DNA of 64,000 nt, from the NCBI GenBank assembly GCA_963777435.1, contig CAVZQT010000001.1, positions 620,001-684,000 of the forward strand, written 5' to 3'. The notes beneath the pieces are model-generated. The model was not told where the DNA came from. It was given only the letters and a program-made list of their open reading frames with translations, and made no database searches. The stretch is from AP-15 sp963777435. Its GTDB lineage: Bacteria; Pseudomonadota; Alphaproteobacteria; ATCC43930; CGMCC-115725. Position 1 is the first letter of the stretch, and every line of letters begins with the position of its first letter. Below are positions 51,866 through 60,497 of this stretch, piece by piece. The position numbers were made by a program, and so were the translations under genes.

Positions 51866-52261
51866 TCAGGCCGTTACAGGCTCTTCAAGCGGGACGAGGA
51901 CGCTTTGGGCGGTGCCGGTCATCTCGATACAACGCCATGTCGAAGGCCGGTGCGGGATCGAATCCGGTCCGCTAAAGGTTTCGTAAACACCGACCGTGTG
52001 GAAGTGCGCGGTTTGGCCGTGCGCCACGTTGATGAGCGGCAGGAAGAAACCAAACCGCTCCCCGCCGACATCGATCGTGCGGATCAGAGAAACCGACACC
52101 AATTCCCCAAGGCCGGTGCTTTCGGTTAGAATTTCCGCAAGGGTAAAGGATTTTTGGAACGCGCCGTCCTTGTAGGTCAACGCGGGGAAGCTAGGGTTGC
52201 CGCCAATGATATAGTCGACTTCGACACCGGCACCCTTAAGCACAAACTTGTTCGCAGCCAT
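51866..52261 (-). CDS. conserved hypothetical protein
   Basis: A 131-residue protein, beta-rich by eye: KFVLKGAGVEVDYIIGGNPS, ALTYKDGAFQKSFTLAEI, GGERFGFFLPLINV and FHTVGVYETFSGPDSI. No signal peptide. The family is not recognised by name, but the sequence looks like a real conserved protein. GGAGTGATTAG lies upstream. Convergent with the tRNA. Confidence 0.65.
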   Translation of the reverse strand: MAANKFVLKGAGVEVDYIIGGNPSFPALTYKDGAFQKSFTLAEILTESTGLGELVSVSLIRTIDVGGERFGFFLPLINVAHGQTAHFHTVGVYETFSGPDSIPHRPSTWRCIEMTGTAQSVLVPLEEPVTA

Positions 52262-52404
52262 CTAATCACTCCTCCAGCAGAGCAGCAGCTCAAGCCCTGC
52301 CGAGAGAAGCTATCCGTAAGCAATCATCCGCGATGTGAACCGGCTCACACCGCGATAATATGCGAGCGGCTGCCCGGGCCTTCCCCAGAACAGAGAAGCA
52401 GATT

Positions 52405-53640
52405 TCAAGTGGTTGCAAGGCGGGGTGCCGAAATTGCATCGCGCCCCTGGCTCGGTCCGCCGGCTAAAATCTGAATGACCCCAGCACTAAAGCCGATCAC
52501 CACGCCGATATGCCAAGCGTGATCGTAAGAGCCGAACTTGTCGAAGATCAGCCCGCCGCCCCACGCGCCGAGAGACGACCCGACCTGATGCATGACAAAG
52601 GCGATGCCTAATAGCGTCGCCATATACCGGGTGCCAAACATCTCGGCCACGAGGCCGCTGACGAGCGGCGCAACGCTGAGCCACAGCATTCCCATCGCTG
52701 CCGCGAAGAGAAGCGTGCTGGCCGGCGTTGGCGGCATGATGAAATAGGCGGTGAAAACAAAAGCTCGCAGGATGTAGAGTAAACCCAAAAGAATATGCTT
52801 GGGGTATTTGCCGCCGAGCCAGCCGGCGGTAAACGAGCCGATCGAATTCATTCCGCCGATCACCGCGATTGCCTCGGCGCTCAACAGAGGGTTCTGTCCG
52901 CAGATCGCCAAATAGGTCGGCAGGTGGGTCGTCAGGAACACCAGGTTGAGCCCGCAGACAAAATAGGCGCCCGACATCACCAGAAACGGGCGATGCCGCG
53001 CCGCTTGGCCGAGCACCGCGCGCATCGTCATTTTAGTCCCGACGCGGCTCGGCATTCGATCGGCGCCGCCGGCAAGAAAGCCTGCGGGAAGCATCGCGAC
53101 AGCGAGGATCACAAAGAACAAGGCGCCGATCTGCCAAGCATGATGAGCGAGGATCGACTGCGTCGTGATCGGGATCATCAGTGTGCCGAGCGAGCCCGCG
53201 GCAGAGACGATGCCCAATACCTTGCTGCGGTTCTGTTCCAAAACCGTTCGCGCCACCGCCGTCATAACCAGTGACGACGCGGTGCACGACAACGCCACGC
53301 CGATCAGTGCTCCCGATACGATCAGCGAGGCGGCGCCGCGGGCGCTCGCCATGACCAGCAGACCGATGACATAGATCACGGCGCCCGCCAGCATCGTGAC
53401 CCGCAGCCCAAACCGGTCGGCGAGCGCTCCGATCGGGGCCTGGGAGGCACCCCAGACGATGTTCTGAACGGCGATTGCGAGCGTGAAACTGGTCGCGGTC
53501 AGGGCGAGATCGCGGGTAACCGGCGTCAAAAACAGCCCAAGGCTCTGGCGCAAGCCCATGCCCAGGCTGAGGAGCACTGCAGCGCCGATCAGGATCAGGC
53601 GGGTCGGGTCGCGGGTCAGAGAAGAGGAGATAGCCGACAT
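52405..53640 (-). CDS. MFS transporter
   Basis: A 411-residue transporter with about 12 hydrophobic segments. The MFS motif between helices 2 and 3 is visible (GALADRFGLRVTMLAG). The family resembles OxlT/NarK-type or monocarboxylate-type anion antiporters, but substrate cannot be called. It stands alone. Confidence 0.85.
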   Translation of the reverse strand: MSAISSSLTRDPTRLILIGAAVLLSLGMGLRQSLGLFLTPVTRDLALTATSFTLAIAVQNIVWGASQAPIGALADRFGLRVTMLAGAVIYVIGLLVMASARGAASLIVSGALIGVALSCTASSLVMTAVARTVLEQNRSKVLGIVSAAGSLGTLMIPITTQSILAHHAWQIGALFFVILAVAMLPAGFLAGGADRMPSRVGTKMTMRAVLGQAARHRPFLVMSGAYFVCGLNLVFLTTHLPTYLAICGQNPLLSAEAIAVIGGMNSIGSFTAGWLGGKYPKHILLGLLYILRAFVFTAYFIMPPTPASTLLFAAAMGMLWLSVAPLVSGLVAEMFGTRYMATLLGIAFVMHQVGSSLGAWGGGLIFDKFGSYDHAWHIGVVIGFSAGVIQILAGGPSQGRDAISAPRLATT

Positions 53641-53925
53641 GGCGCGAAACGGGTCCCGTGCTTTTCCAAAGGTTAGGCTCGTACTCTGCCCGATCCGTTC
53701 ACCCGCGCCGAGCCAGATGTGCTTATCGATTGGGCATAGGTGACCAGCTTTAGCGGAGCAGGTTGAGGTGAGCGATAATTCTTGGCCGATTCCCTAGGAG
53801 GGCGGCGGCATATCCCCTGCGAGCCGGAAAGTCAAACCCGTATGTGCGACTTTAGCAGGAAGGCTTTGGAGCTCGATCAGCGCGGGAAGGGCTCGGTCTG
53901 GGACATGATTGTGGTGTAGAGGTGT

Positions 53926-54501
53926 TCAACCTCGACGCTTTCGCGGCTCGGGTGCAGTCGATCGGCCAGCGTCCGGCGCGGCGTCCGGCGGAGAATTCCG
54001 AGCCGCTCCGCTCCGAGCCGGAGATTCGAAACTGCCGAGCCGAACAAGAACTCGCATTCGGTACAACGACACAGTCATCGGAAACTTGTCGCTCGGTCGG
54101 CCGGCACCAATCCAAGCGTCCATTCGACCAGGACCCCAATTATAGGCGGCGAGTGCGTCCGGCCAGTTCGCATATCGGCGATAGAGATGCGCAAGATAGG
54201 CCCTGCCGAGCGCTCGGTTCTCCATGATGTCGAACCTATTGCCGCCGCCGACATCCTCGGCTGCGGCTGCCGAAACCTGCATCGGACCCTGTGGGCCCTC
54301 CGGCTCGATGCGCCACATGTTCGGGTTCCGCCCATGGCTCAATTCTGCCCCGTCAACGGCGAAAGCGATGTGGTCAAGCGCGCCGATGTCCCCCGCGACA
54401 AACGACCCAGCCCGCGTAGCGCTCGGGATCGCGGCGATCAGCGTTGCCGCCACCGCCGCAATGATCACGCGGCGTAAGGATCGAAAAGCGGCGGAAGCCA
54501 C
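53926..54501 (-). CDS. lytic transglycosylase, SLT domain
   Basis: A 191-residue secreted protein (signal segment VIIAAVAATLIAAIPSATRA). The goose-lysozyme-like SLT domain is visible: the likely catalytic Glu in GAELSHGRNPNMWR (Glu53 in this numbering), EGPQGPMQVSAAAAEDVGGG, ALGRAYLAHLYRRYANWPDA and AAYNWGPGRMDAWIG. It would cleave peptidoglycan. The start is uncertain (GTG at 54501 chosen; the frame opens to 54591, overlapping the upstream gene). Lies 49 bases after the gene coupled to grrM, so it may belong to the RiPP cluster. Confidence 0.78.
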   Translation of the reverse strand: MASAAFRSLRRVIIAAVAATLIAAIPSATRAGSFVAGDIGALDHIAFAVDGAELSHGRNPNMWRIEPEGPQGPMQVSAAAAEDVGGGNRFDIMENRALGRAYLAHLYRRYANWPDALAAYNWGPGRMDAWIGAGRPSDKFPMTVSLYRMRVLVRLGSFESPARSGAARNSPPDAAPDAGRSTAPEPRKRRG

Positions 54502-54550
54502 GTGCAGGGCCCGATGAGATATCGCGGCGGTGCGGGGCGCGCTGCCAAGG

Positions 54551-55297
54551 TTACTCCCAATAGGCGGCAATGATTGTGTTGTCGGAGCCAAGCAGCAGGT
54601 TCAGACGGTTGGGGTCATGAGTGATGCCGCGGATCCCGCGATCCGACGGAATCCAGCGGAGGATCTTGGGGAGATCCTCCTGGCGAACAACTCCGGGCGT
54701 TCCGGGCGCAGCCTGACCGCGCTCAGCAAGCTTCTTGCCGACGCAATCGCGGCAGTCGTTCACCTGGATCTGCACGGTTTTGACACCGGGGATTTGATCG
54801 ATTTCGATCGCATTTTCCGAGCCACGTACCCGCACCCCCCTGAAAGCGTGGCCTTCTTCCAGCGGGAACACGGCGCTCACCGGAAAGAACCCGGTAGCGG
54901 GTTCGGTTTGCAACGGCATTGTCGCGATAAACTGCAGGTCGAGAATGCCGTCGAGAGGCTTGCCAACATAGGTGGGGACCAGTTGCGGCGAGCTCCAGCC
55001 TTGCGAGCCGGCGAGGCCGGTGACCCGTACGATGTCGATCGGCGGTGAGGTTTGGCTGCGGATTATCTCGATGCCGGTGACATAGAGGACGGGTAGTTCG
55101 GTTCCAGGTTCGGCCTCGGTTGGCGACGTCACCACCGACTGCTCGAAATCACCGCCCTGGTAACCTTCTGGTGCTGCGGCAGCGGCGGCGGCGGGCGGAG
55201 TTCCAGACGTGCCTTGAGCTAACGCGAGCCCAGCCAGCCCTCCCTGTACCATCGCACCTAACGCGAGCATGCCCAACCAGCGCCATGCATTATTCAT
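54551..55297 (-). CDS. secreted protein of unknown function coupled to grrM
   Basis: A 248-residue protein with a signal peptide (LGMLALGAMVQGGLAGLALA). The mature part has an Ala-rich linker, then YVTGIEIIRSQTSPPIDIVR, WSSPQLVPTYVGKPLDGILD, a CRDC motif (CxxC, near residue 182) and a C-terminal LLLGSDNTIIAAYWE. No domain recognised. Its ATG overlaps the grrM stop (ATGA), so it is coupled to the maturase and is probably part of the same system, perhaps in handling or attaching the product outside the cytoplasm. Confidence 0.75.
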   Translation of the reverse strand: MNNAWRWLGMLALGAMVQGGLAGLALAQGTSGTPPAAAAAAAPEGYQGGDFEQSVVTSPTEAEPGTELPVLYVTGIEIIRSQTSPPIDIVRVTGLAGSQGWSSPQLVPTYVGKPLDGILDLQFIATMPLQTEPATGFFPVSAVFPLEEGHAFRGVRVRGSENAIEIDQIPGVKTVQIQVNDCRDCVGKKLAERGQAAPGTPGVVRQEDLPKILRWIPSDRGIRGITHDPNRLNLLLGSDNTIIAAYWE

Positions 55298-56526
55298 GCT
55301 GTCCTCCGAATCGATCGTGTTGTCTCGCAGCTGTCCGCCACCTCGGTCTGTCCGCCCCCGAGCACGTTCGCACAGGCAAGCGCATCACAGGCGTCATCGG
55401 TTGGGACCCGGTCGAGCGTATCTAGGATCAGATCGGTCGCCCGCATTTTGGTCACCCGGCAATATGCGGTTTCAGTGCTGACGAAACTGCCATTTTCCGC
55501 CAGCTTGTTGACCGGCTCGCCACCGCCGCATACTGAAAAGTATTCGCACTGGTCGCGGCACATTGCCACGCCAGCGCCAATATCGGCCAGCATGCGGGCC
55601 AGGACAGGGCTGTCCGGTAAATCCTCAAGGTTGTCTCGGTTGATGTTGCCGAGCACGAAATCGTTATAGGCGAGGTTTTTGAGGCCGAGCAACTCCGGCG
55701 AGAAGGTGGCAATGTTGCCTGTGCAATCCATGCTGGTAATCGCAAAAGGTTCGATCAGCTGGTTGCGAAAGGGCGCCTCCTCGGGTCGAATGACCTGGTG
55801 CAGCGCCGTCTCGATTTCTCGCACGAAGGTGATCTTGCCGGGTGCGGTGGCCGACAAGCGCCAGAATTCGCCAAGAAACCGATAGTAAGCGGCCTCGATG
55901 CCGCTGTCGGCGAAAGAGTCCGATAGGTGATCGCCCTCGGATTCCTCGACGTTGAAGCAAACCCGCTCGATCCCTTCCTCGACGTAGAAGTCGAACATCT
56001 CACGGGCTGCGGCCATGCTGGCCGGGCTGAGAACCGAGATCACATGAAACGGCAGATTGTGCCGACGCAGCAGACGGATGCCGGCGATCGTCCGATCGAA
56101 GGTGCCGCGGCCGGATCGCGTCAATCGGTTTTTGTCATGAAATTGGCGCGGACCGTCGATGCTGACGCCGAGGTTGACCTCCGCTTCGGCAAAGAACTCG
56201 CACCACGCCTCGTCGATCAAGGTTCCGTTGGTCTGAAACGAATGAACAACATCCAGGTGTGCCGGCCGTAAAGCCTCAACTAGAGCAAAAGCTTCCCGGT
56301 AAAAGGCAATGGGCAGGATCATCGGCTCGCCGGCGTGCCAGACGACGGAGAGCACGTCACCAAACCATCCCGAGGCAAAGACCTGCGAGAACAAATTGCG
56401 CAAGGTGTCGGAGCTGACGACCGCTTTCGATGTCCGGTTCGGCAAATAGCAGTATTTGCAATCGATGTTGCAAAACGGCGTCGGCTGGACCACCAGCAAT
56501 TGAATGGTCGGCACAACTTTACCCAC
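55294..56526 (-). CDS. grrM: radical SAM/SPASM maturase, GRRM system (GrrM-like)
   Basis: A 410-residue radical SAM enzyme. The 4Fe-4S binding motif is CNIDCKYC (residues 19-26), followed by VWHAGEPMIL (the GGEP-like SAM loop), and FQTNGTLIDEAWC. The C-terminal SPASM part has DCTGNIATFSPELLG and CRDQCEYFSVCGGGEP then YCR, which bind auxiliary clusters. The sequence resembles GRRM/triceptide maturases that form Trp-to-Asn/other three-residue cyclophanes. The GTG start lies 25 bases after grrA1. A Cys-rich tail (CDALACANV) is extra. Confidence 0.88.
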   Translation of the reverse strand: MGKVVPTIQLLVVQPTPFCNIDCKYCYLPNRTSKAVVSSDTLRNLFSQVFASGWFGDVLSVVWHAGEPMILPIAFYREAFALVEALRPAHLDVVHSFQTNGTLIDEAWCEFFAEAEVNLGVSIDGPRQFHDKNRLTRSGRGTFDRTIAGIRLLRRHNLPFHVISVLSPASMAAAREMFDFYVEEGIERVCFNVEESEGDHLSDSFADSGIEAAYYRFLGEFWRLSATAPGKITFVREIETALHQVIRPEEAPFRNQLIEPFAITSMDCTGNIATFSPELLGLKNLAYNDFVLGNINRDNLEDLPDSPVLARMLADIGAGVAMCRDQCEYFSVCGGGEPVNKLAENGSFVSTETAYCRVTKMRATDLILDTLDRVPTDDACDALACANVLGGGQTEVADSCETTRSIRRTA

Positions 56527-56551
56527 GCAAATGGTTACTGGCGTTACATGA

Positions 56552-56911
56552 TCACCAGTTACGCCACCAATTGGGCCAGTTGTTCCAGTTACGCCAGTTG
56601 TTCCAATTCGGCCACCCCCAGCCCCACGGGCGCCAGCCCCCGTTGCGCCACCAATTGCCCCAGGCCAGCCGCAGCTTGCTTAAGTCTTGGCCATTGGGGA
56701 CGGCTTCGTGACCCGTGACTGTCGAAACGGCGTCGCGAATCGCGGCGAGCCGCTCGGCCACGCGAGCCTCCCGAGCGGCTTGTGGCTCGGAACTGGCGGG
56801 TTCCGGACTGGCCGCAACCGGCGTTGTCGAGCCCAGCAGCAGTGAAACCCCAGCGGCTCCAAGCGGGGCCATTGCCGACAGGATTTTTACGTATTTGCGC
56901 TGCAATGACAT
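56552..56911 (-). CDS. GrrA-like RiPP precursor 1 (Trp/Asn-rich core)
   Basis: A 119-residue precursor. Residues 1-34 look like an export signal (KYVKILSAMAPLGAAGVSLL ... AA). A conserved leader RLAAIRDAVS is at 54-63. The core from 83 to 119 has eight W-x-N motifs (for example W84-G-N86, W103-N-N105, W116-R-N118) in a sequence almost made of W, N, R, G and P, with few Gly spacers. The enzyme next door could link the aromatic ring to the Asn three residues on. ATG at 56911. The ATG follows GAGAGG. Confidence 0.85.
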   Translation of the reverse strand: MSLQRKYVKILSAMAPLGAAGVSLLLGSTTPVAASPEPASSEPQAAREARVAERLAAIRDAVSTVTGHEAVPNGQDLSKLRLAWGNWWRNGGWRPWGWGWPNWNNWRNWNNWPNWWRNW

Positions 56912-57018
56912 CAATTCGACCTCTCGATCCGTCAGTACGACCGGGTCATCTCGACCAACAGAAGCTACCCCAGCCGGGAGCTTGCGACATATGCGAGCCC
57001 GATATCGGCATTAGGGCT

Positions 57019-57390
57019 CTAAAAATTTCGCCAGAAATTGTTCCACGGGCCGTTTCGCCAACCACCGTTACGCCAGCCGCCGTTACGCCAGCCACCATTG
57101 CCCCAGGCTGCACCGCCATTGCGCCAGCCACCGCCGCCATTTCGCCACGCCCACCAAGCGACCTGCTCGCCGGCTTGTGAGGCTTGCGGATGGTCGATCG
57201 CGGAGACGGCGTCGCGAATCGCAGCGAGTCGGTCGGACACCCGGCTCGGCCCGGCCGCTGGGGGCTGGCTGTGCGCCGGATCCTGATCGGCGACGGCCGG
57301 CGTCGCGCTCCCCAGCATTACCGACACGCCAACCGCGCCAGCTGGAAGCATCCCACACAAGATTTTGAGATACTTTTCCCGCAACAGCAT
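57019..57390 (-). CDS. GrrA-like RiPP precursor 2 (Gly-rich WRNGG core)
   Basis: A 123-residue precursor, paralogous to precursor 1. The N-terminus (MLLREKYLKILCGMLPAGAV) is similar, and the leader RLAAIRDAVS is at the same place, 54-63. The core (79-123) has eight W-x-N motifs, mostly as WRNGG repeats (W101-R-N103, W106-R-N108, W111-R-N113), and ends WNNFWRNF. The DNA shows a matching 15-base tandem pattern. ATG at 57390 with GAGGTG upstream is preferred to the longer frame at 57417. First gene of the cluster. Confidence 0.87.
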   Translation of the reverse strand: MLLREKYLKILCGMLPAGAVGVSVMLGSATPAVADQDPAHSQPPAAGPSRVSDRLAAIRDAVSAIDHPQASQAGEQVAWWAWRNGGGGWRNGGAAWGNGGWRNGGWRNGGWRNGPWNNFWRNF

Positions 57391-57545
57391 CAGATACACC
57401 TCAAAACTGACGTTCACGGAATCAGCCGCGGCGTTGCGCTTCCGAAGCCAGGGTAGCGTTGATCGCCGAGGTGATGAGCAGATAGGCAGCTTCTCGGTAG
57501 CAAGATGTTGCCGCCACGGTCAAATACTCATTTTTCGATTACGGA

Positions 57546-58094
57546 TCAGTTTGCTGCAGCCCGCATCCAGGGCGGCGACAATGACGCAACCCGCGCATAG
57601 GCCGGGCAATCCGGTTCGTGCGCCCCGGGCAGATATCCGAAACTCATCAAAAACTCGTTAACGATTTGCCCGCCGGTAAAGCGGAAGGTTTGGCGAAACA
57701 ATTTGGTCCATTCCGCCACCGCGCGCGGATGATGAGCGTCGAGCCAAAGCGCGAACGAACCATGCGATCGGCGCAGCTCCTGGATGCGCTGTGCGTTGTC
57801 GATTGCAGCCTCGATTTTGAGCCGATTGCGCACGATCCCGGGATCGCCGAGCAGCCGCGAAATGTCCTCCGCGTCAAACGCTGCAACCCTGTCGACATAG
57901 AAATCGCGATAGGCGGCTCGAAGCGCCGCGCGTTTGTTCAAAATCGTCAGCCAGGACAGCCCCGCCTGATTGATCTCGAGCACCAGCCGTTCGAACAGGA
58001 CCCGCTCATCGCTCGATGGGAAGCCATATTCGAGATCGTGATAGGCGGCATGGACCGGATGCCCGGGTGCGGCCCGGCAATAGGCGGCGCTCAT
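57546..58094 (-). CDS. tag: DNA-3-methyladenine glycosylase I
   Basis: Base-excision repair enzyme of 182 residues, normal length. Landmarks: AAYHDLEYGFPSSDERVLFE, RLVLEINQAGLSWLTIL, and the zinc-binding Cys/His set (YC near the start and HEPDC near the end). It sits between the grr cluster and the DUF1467 gene on the same strand. Confidence 0.93.
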   Translation of the reverse strand: MSAAYCRAAPGHPVHAAYHDLEYGFPSSDERVLFERLVLEINQAGLSWLTILNKRAALRAAYRDFYVDRVAAFDAEDISRLLGDPGIVRNRLKIEAAIDNAQRIQELRRSHGSFALWLDAHHPRAVAEWTKLFRQTFRFTGGQIVNEFLMSFGYLPGAHEPDCPAYARVASLSPPWMRAAAN

Positions 58095-58095
58095 G

Positions 58096-58332
58096 TCACG
58101 ACCCGCGGAAGCTCAGCCAGGGAGAGCGCACCAGCGCATAGATCACGACCCAAATGACGCTGGCGACGGCGGATGTGACCAGCGCCTTGCGCATCAGACG
58201 CGGCTGTTTCGGGGCGCCCGCGGCGTGCCCGATTTCACCGGGTTCGGTGGGCACGACCCATAATGGGAGGACCGCGAACAGCGTCACCCACCACACGAGA
58301 ACGTAGAGAATGAGGCCGGTAAACCAGTTCAT
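58096..58332 (-). CDS. DUF1467 family membrane protein
   Basis: A 78-residue protein with two membrane segments (MNWFTGLILYVLVWWVTLFA and VTSAVASVIWVVIYALV). The N-terminal pattern and the WVVP and GxPxxPRLxxK pattern fit DUF1467, which follows mce in many alphaproteobacteria. ATG 58332 is preferred over the longer frame from 58377. Confidence 0.85.
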   Translation of the reverse strand: MNWFTGLILYVLVWWVTLFAVLPLWVVPTEPGEIGHAAGAPKQPRLMRKALVTSAVASVIWVVIYALVRSPWLSFRGS

Positions 58333-58357
58333 CACACGGAGTTGGGATCGGATCGGC

Positions 58358-58761
58358 CTAGACTTGCTCCAACTCAATCAATGTGCCGCAGAAATCCTTT
58401 GGGTGCAGGAACAATACCGGCTTGTCATGAGCGCCGAGCCGCGGTTCACCATCGCCGAGCACGCGAGCGCCCTCGGCACACAGACGATCGCGGGCGGCAG
58501 TAATGTCGTCGACCTCGTAGCATAGATGATGCATCCCGCCCGCGGGATTGCGGTCGAGAAAGCTGGACACCGGCGAGGCGTCGCCTAGCGGTTCGAGCAG
58601 TTCGATCTTGGTGTTGGGCAGTTCCACAAAGACCACGCGCACGCCGTGCTCCGGCAAAGACCGTGGCGCCGACACCGGGCGCCCAACGCGTTGTGATAGA
58701 CGCTGCTGGCGGCCGTCAGGTCGGGAACGACGATCGCGACATGGTTGAGCTTGCCGATCAC
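58358..58761 (-). pseudogene. mce: methylmalonyl-CoA epimerase, split by a frameshift
   Basis: Converts (2S)- to (2R)-methylmalonyl-CoA. The C-terminal frame (to 58675) gives PNTKIELLEPLGDASPVSSF, HHLCYEVDDITAARDRL and FLHPKDFCGTLIELEQ. The N-terminal frame, from GTG 58761, gives IGKLNHVAIVVPDLTAASSV YHNALGA. They join only if one base is added at about 58676-58681 (GCCCGGTGTC). All metal ligands are present across the two frames. Sequence error is likely, since mce is well conserved here. Confidence 0.85.
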
Positions 58762-58804
58762 CTTTCCTTCTCCACTACTTAATGACCCGTTCGGACATCG
58801 AAGC

Positions 58805-60497
58805 TCAAACCCTTACCACCTGGATCTCGACCAACGAGCGCTTGCCAAAGCGCTCGTTGAGCGCGCGCCGCAGAACACGCCGGGCCGCTTCGCCGACAAC
58901 GTCATCATCGCGCCGCGCCGCCGGCGACAACTCATCGAGAGCCCGCTCGATCGCAGTCCGCAAAAACGGGACCGCCTGCTGCGCGGCTTCCGGCTCGACC
59001 AAACCGATCACGGTGATTGCCGGCGCCGCTGCAAGTCTACCCTGGGCATTGAGAACCAAGGTCGCGACGACGCTGCCGTTGAACATGACGCGGCGCCGAT
59101 CCTTCAGCGCCGAACCGTCAAGCGGCAGCAAGCTCTTGCCGTCGCTCGTCAGTCTGCCGACCGGGACTTCATCGACGATCGCCGCGCTCGATAAGCCGAG
59201 CCGGACAAGGTCGCCATTTTCGATCACCAGCGATTGCGGGATCTGGCACTCGCCGGCGATCGCGGCATTGGCCATCAAATGGCGCGCCTCGCCATGTACC
59301 GGAATCGCCACTTTCGGCCGAATCATCTGGTACATGCGGACCAGCTCTTCGCGAGCCGGGTGGCCGGACACATGCACGAAATGATCGAGTTCGGTGACGA
59401 TCTCGACACCGAGGCGAGCGAGCTCGTTCTGCAAGCGGCCGATCGCCTTTTCGTTTCCGGGGATGATCCGTGAGGAAAAAATCACGGCGTCGCCGGTCTC
59501 GAGCTCGACATTGGGATGGTCGTCGCGGGCAATGCGGGCCAATGCCGAGCGCGGTTCGCCTTGACTGCCGGTGCAGATCATCAAAATGCGGTCACGCGGG
59601 ATGTAGGCGGCTTCTTCCTCGGGCAGGAAGCGCGGCAGATCGGATAGATAGCCATTTTCCCGCGCGGCCTTGTCGATCCGCCACAACGAGCGGCCGACCA
59701 ATGCCACGTCGCGGCCGTGGGCCGCAGCGGCGTGCGCGATGGTTTCAAGGCGCGCGACATTCGATGCGAAGCAAGCGACCGCAACCCGCGCATCGTAGCG
59801 CCCGACCAATTCGGTCAGCGATTTGCGCAGATCAGCTTCCGAGCCGGAGGTGCCCGGCCGTAGCGCATTGGTCGAGTCGCAGATCATTGCGAGCACGCCC
59901 TCGTCGCCAAGGCGGCGCAGCGCGTCCTCGTCGACCGGCAGCCCGATCAACGGGTCGGGATCAAGTTTCCAATCGCCGGTATGCAATACGGTCCCGGCCG
60001 CGGTGCGCAGCACGACCGCGTTCGGCTCCGGGATCGAATGGGTCAGGGTCACCAATTCGAGATCAAACGGCCCGATCGAAAATCGGCCAGACATCGGGAC
60101 TATATTGAGCCGAACTTTATCCGCCAGACCGGCCTCGACCAGTTTGGCCCGCAGCACCGAGGCCGTAAACGGCGTCGCCCATACCGGGCAGCGCAACTGC
60201 GTCCACAAATAGGGGATCGCGCCGATGTGGTCTTCATGGGCATGCGTCGCGACAATCCCAAGCAGGCGGTCGCGGCGCTCGGCGATAAAGCTCGGGTCGG
60301 GCATGACGACCTCGAGTTCCCGGCTGCGAATCGTCGCCAAAGGTCACGCCGCAGTCGACAATCAGCCACTGGCCGGCGATGCCGTAGAGATTGAGGTTCA
60401 TCCCAATCTCGTTAGCGCCGCCGAGCGCCACGAAAAGCAACGCGTTCGGATCATCACCACCGGAGCGAACCGACGACTGAAACGGGAGATCGTTCAT
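58805..60497 (-). CDS. rnj: ribonuclease J, split by a one-base shift
   Basis: Metallo-beta-lactamase-type exo/endoribonuclease. The N-terminal frame from ATG 60497 gives NALLFVALGGANEIGMNLNL and LIVDCGVTFGDDSQPG. The main frame (to 60340) continues LEVVMPDPSFIAERRDRLLG, with the zinc motif THAHEDHIGAIPYL and later HVSGHPAREEL. The two join if one base is removed near 60317-60322 (CCGGGAACTC). Total length would be about 560 residues, normal for RNase J. The ATG overlaps the coaX stop (ATGA). Confidence 0.92.

Noticed and set aside
56552..56911. Ice-nucleation or silk-like structural repeat
   Set aside because: The W-x-N pattern, shared leader segment and adjacent radical SAM gene fit a RiPP precursor better.
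57019..57390. CRISPR-like repeat array
   Set aside because: The spaced 15-base pattern is a coding tandem repeat (WRNGG) in a precursor peptide, without palindromic repeats or unique spacers.
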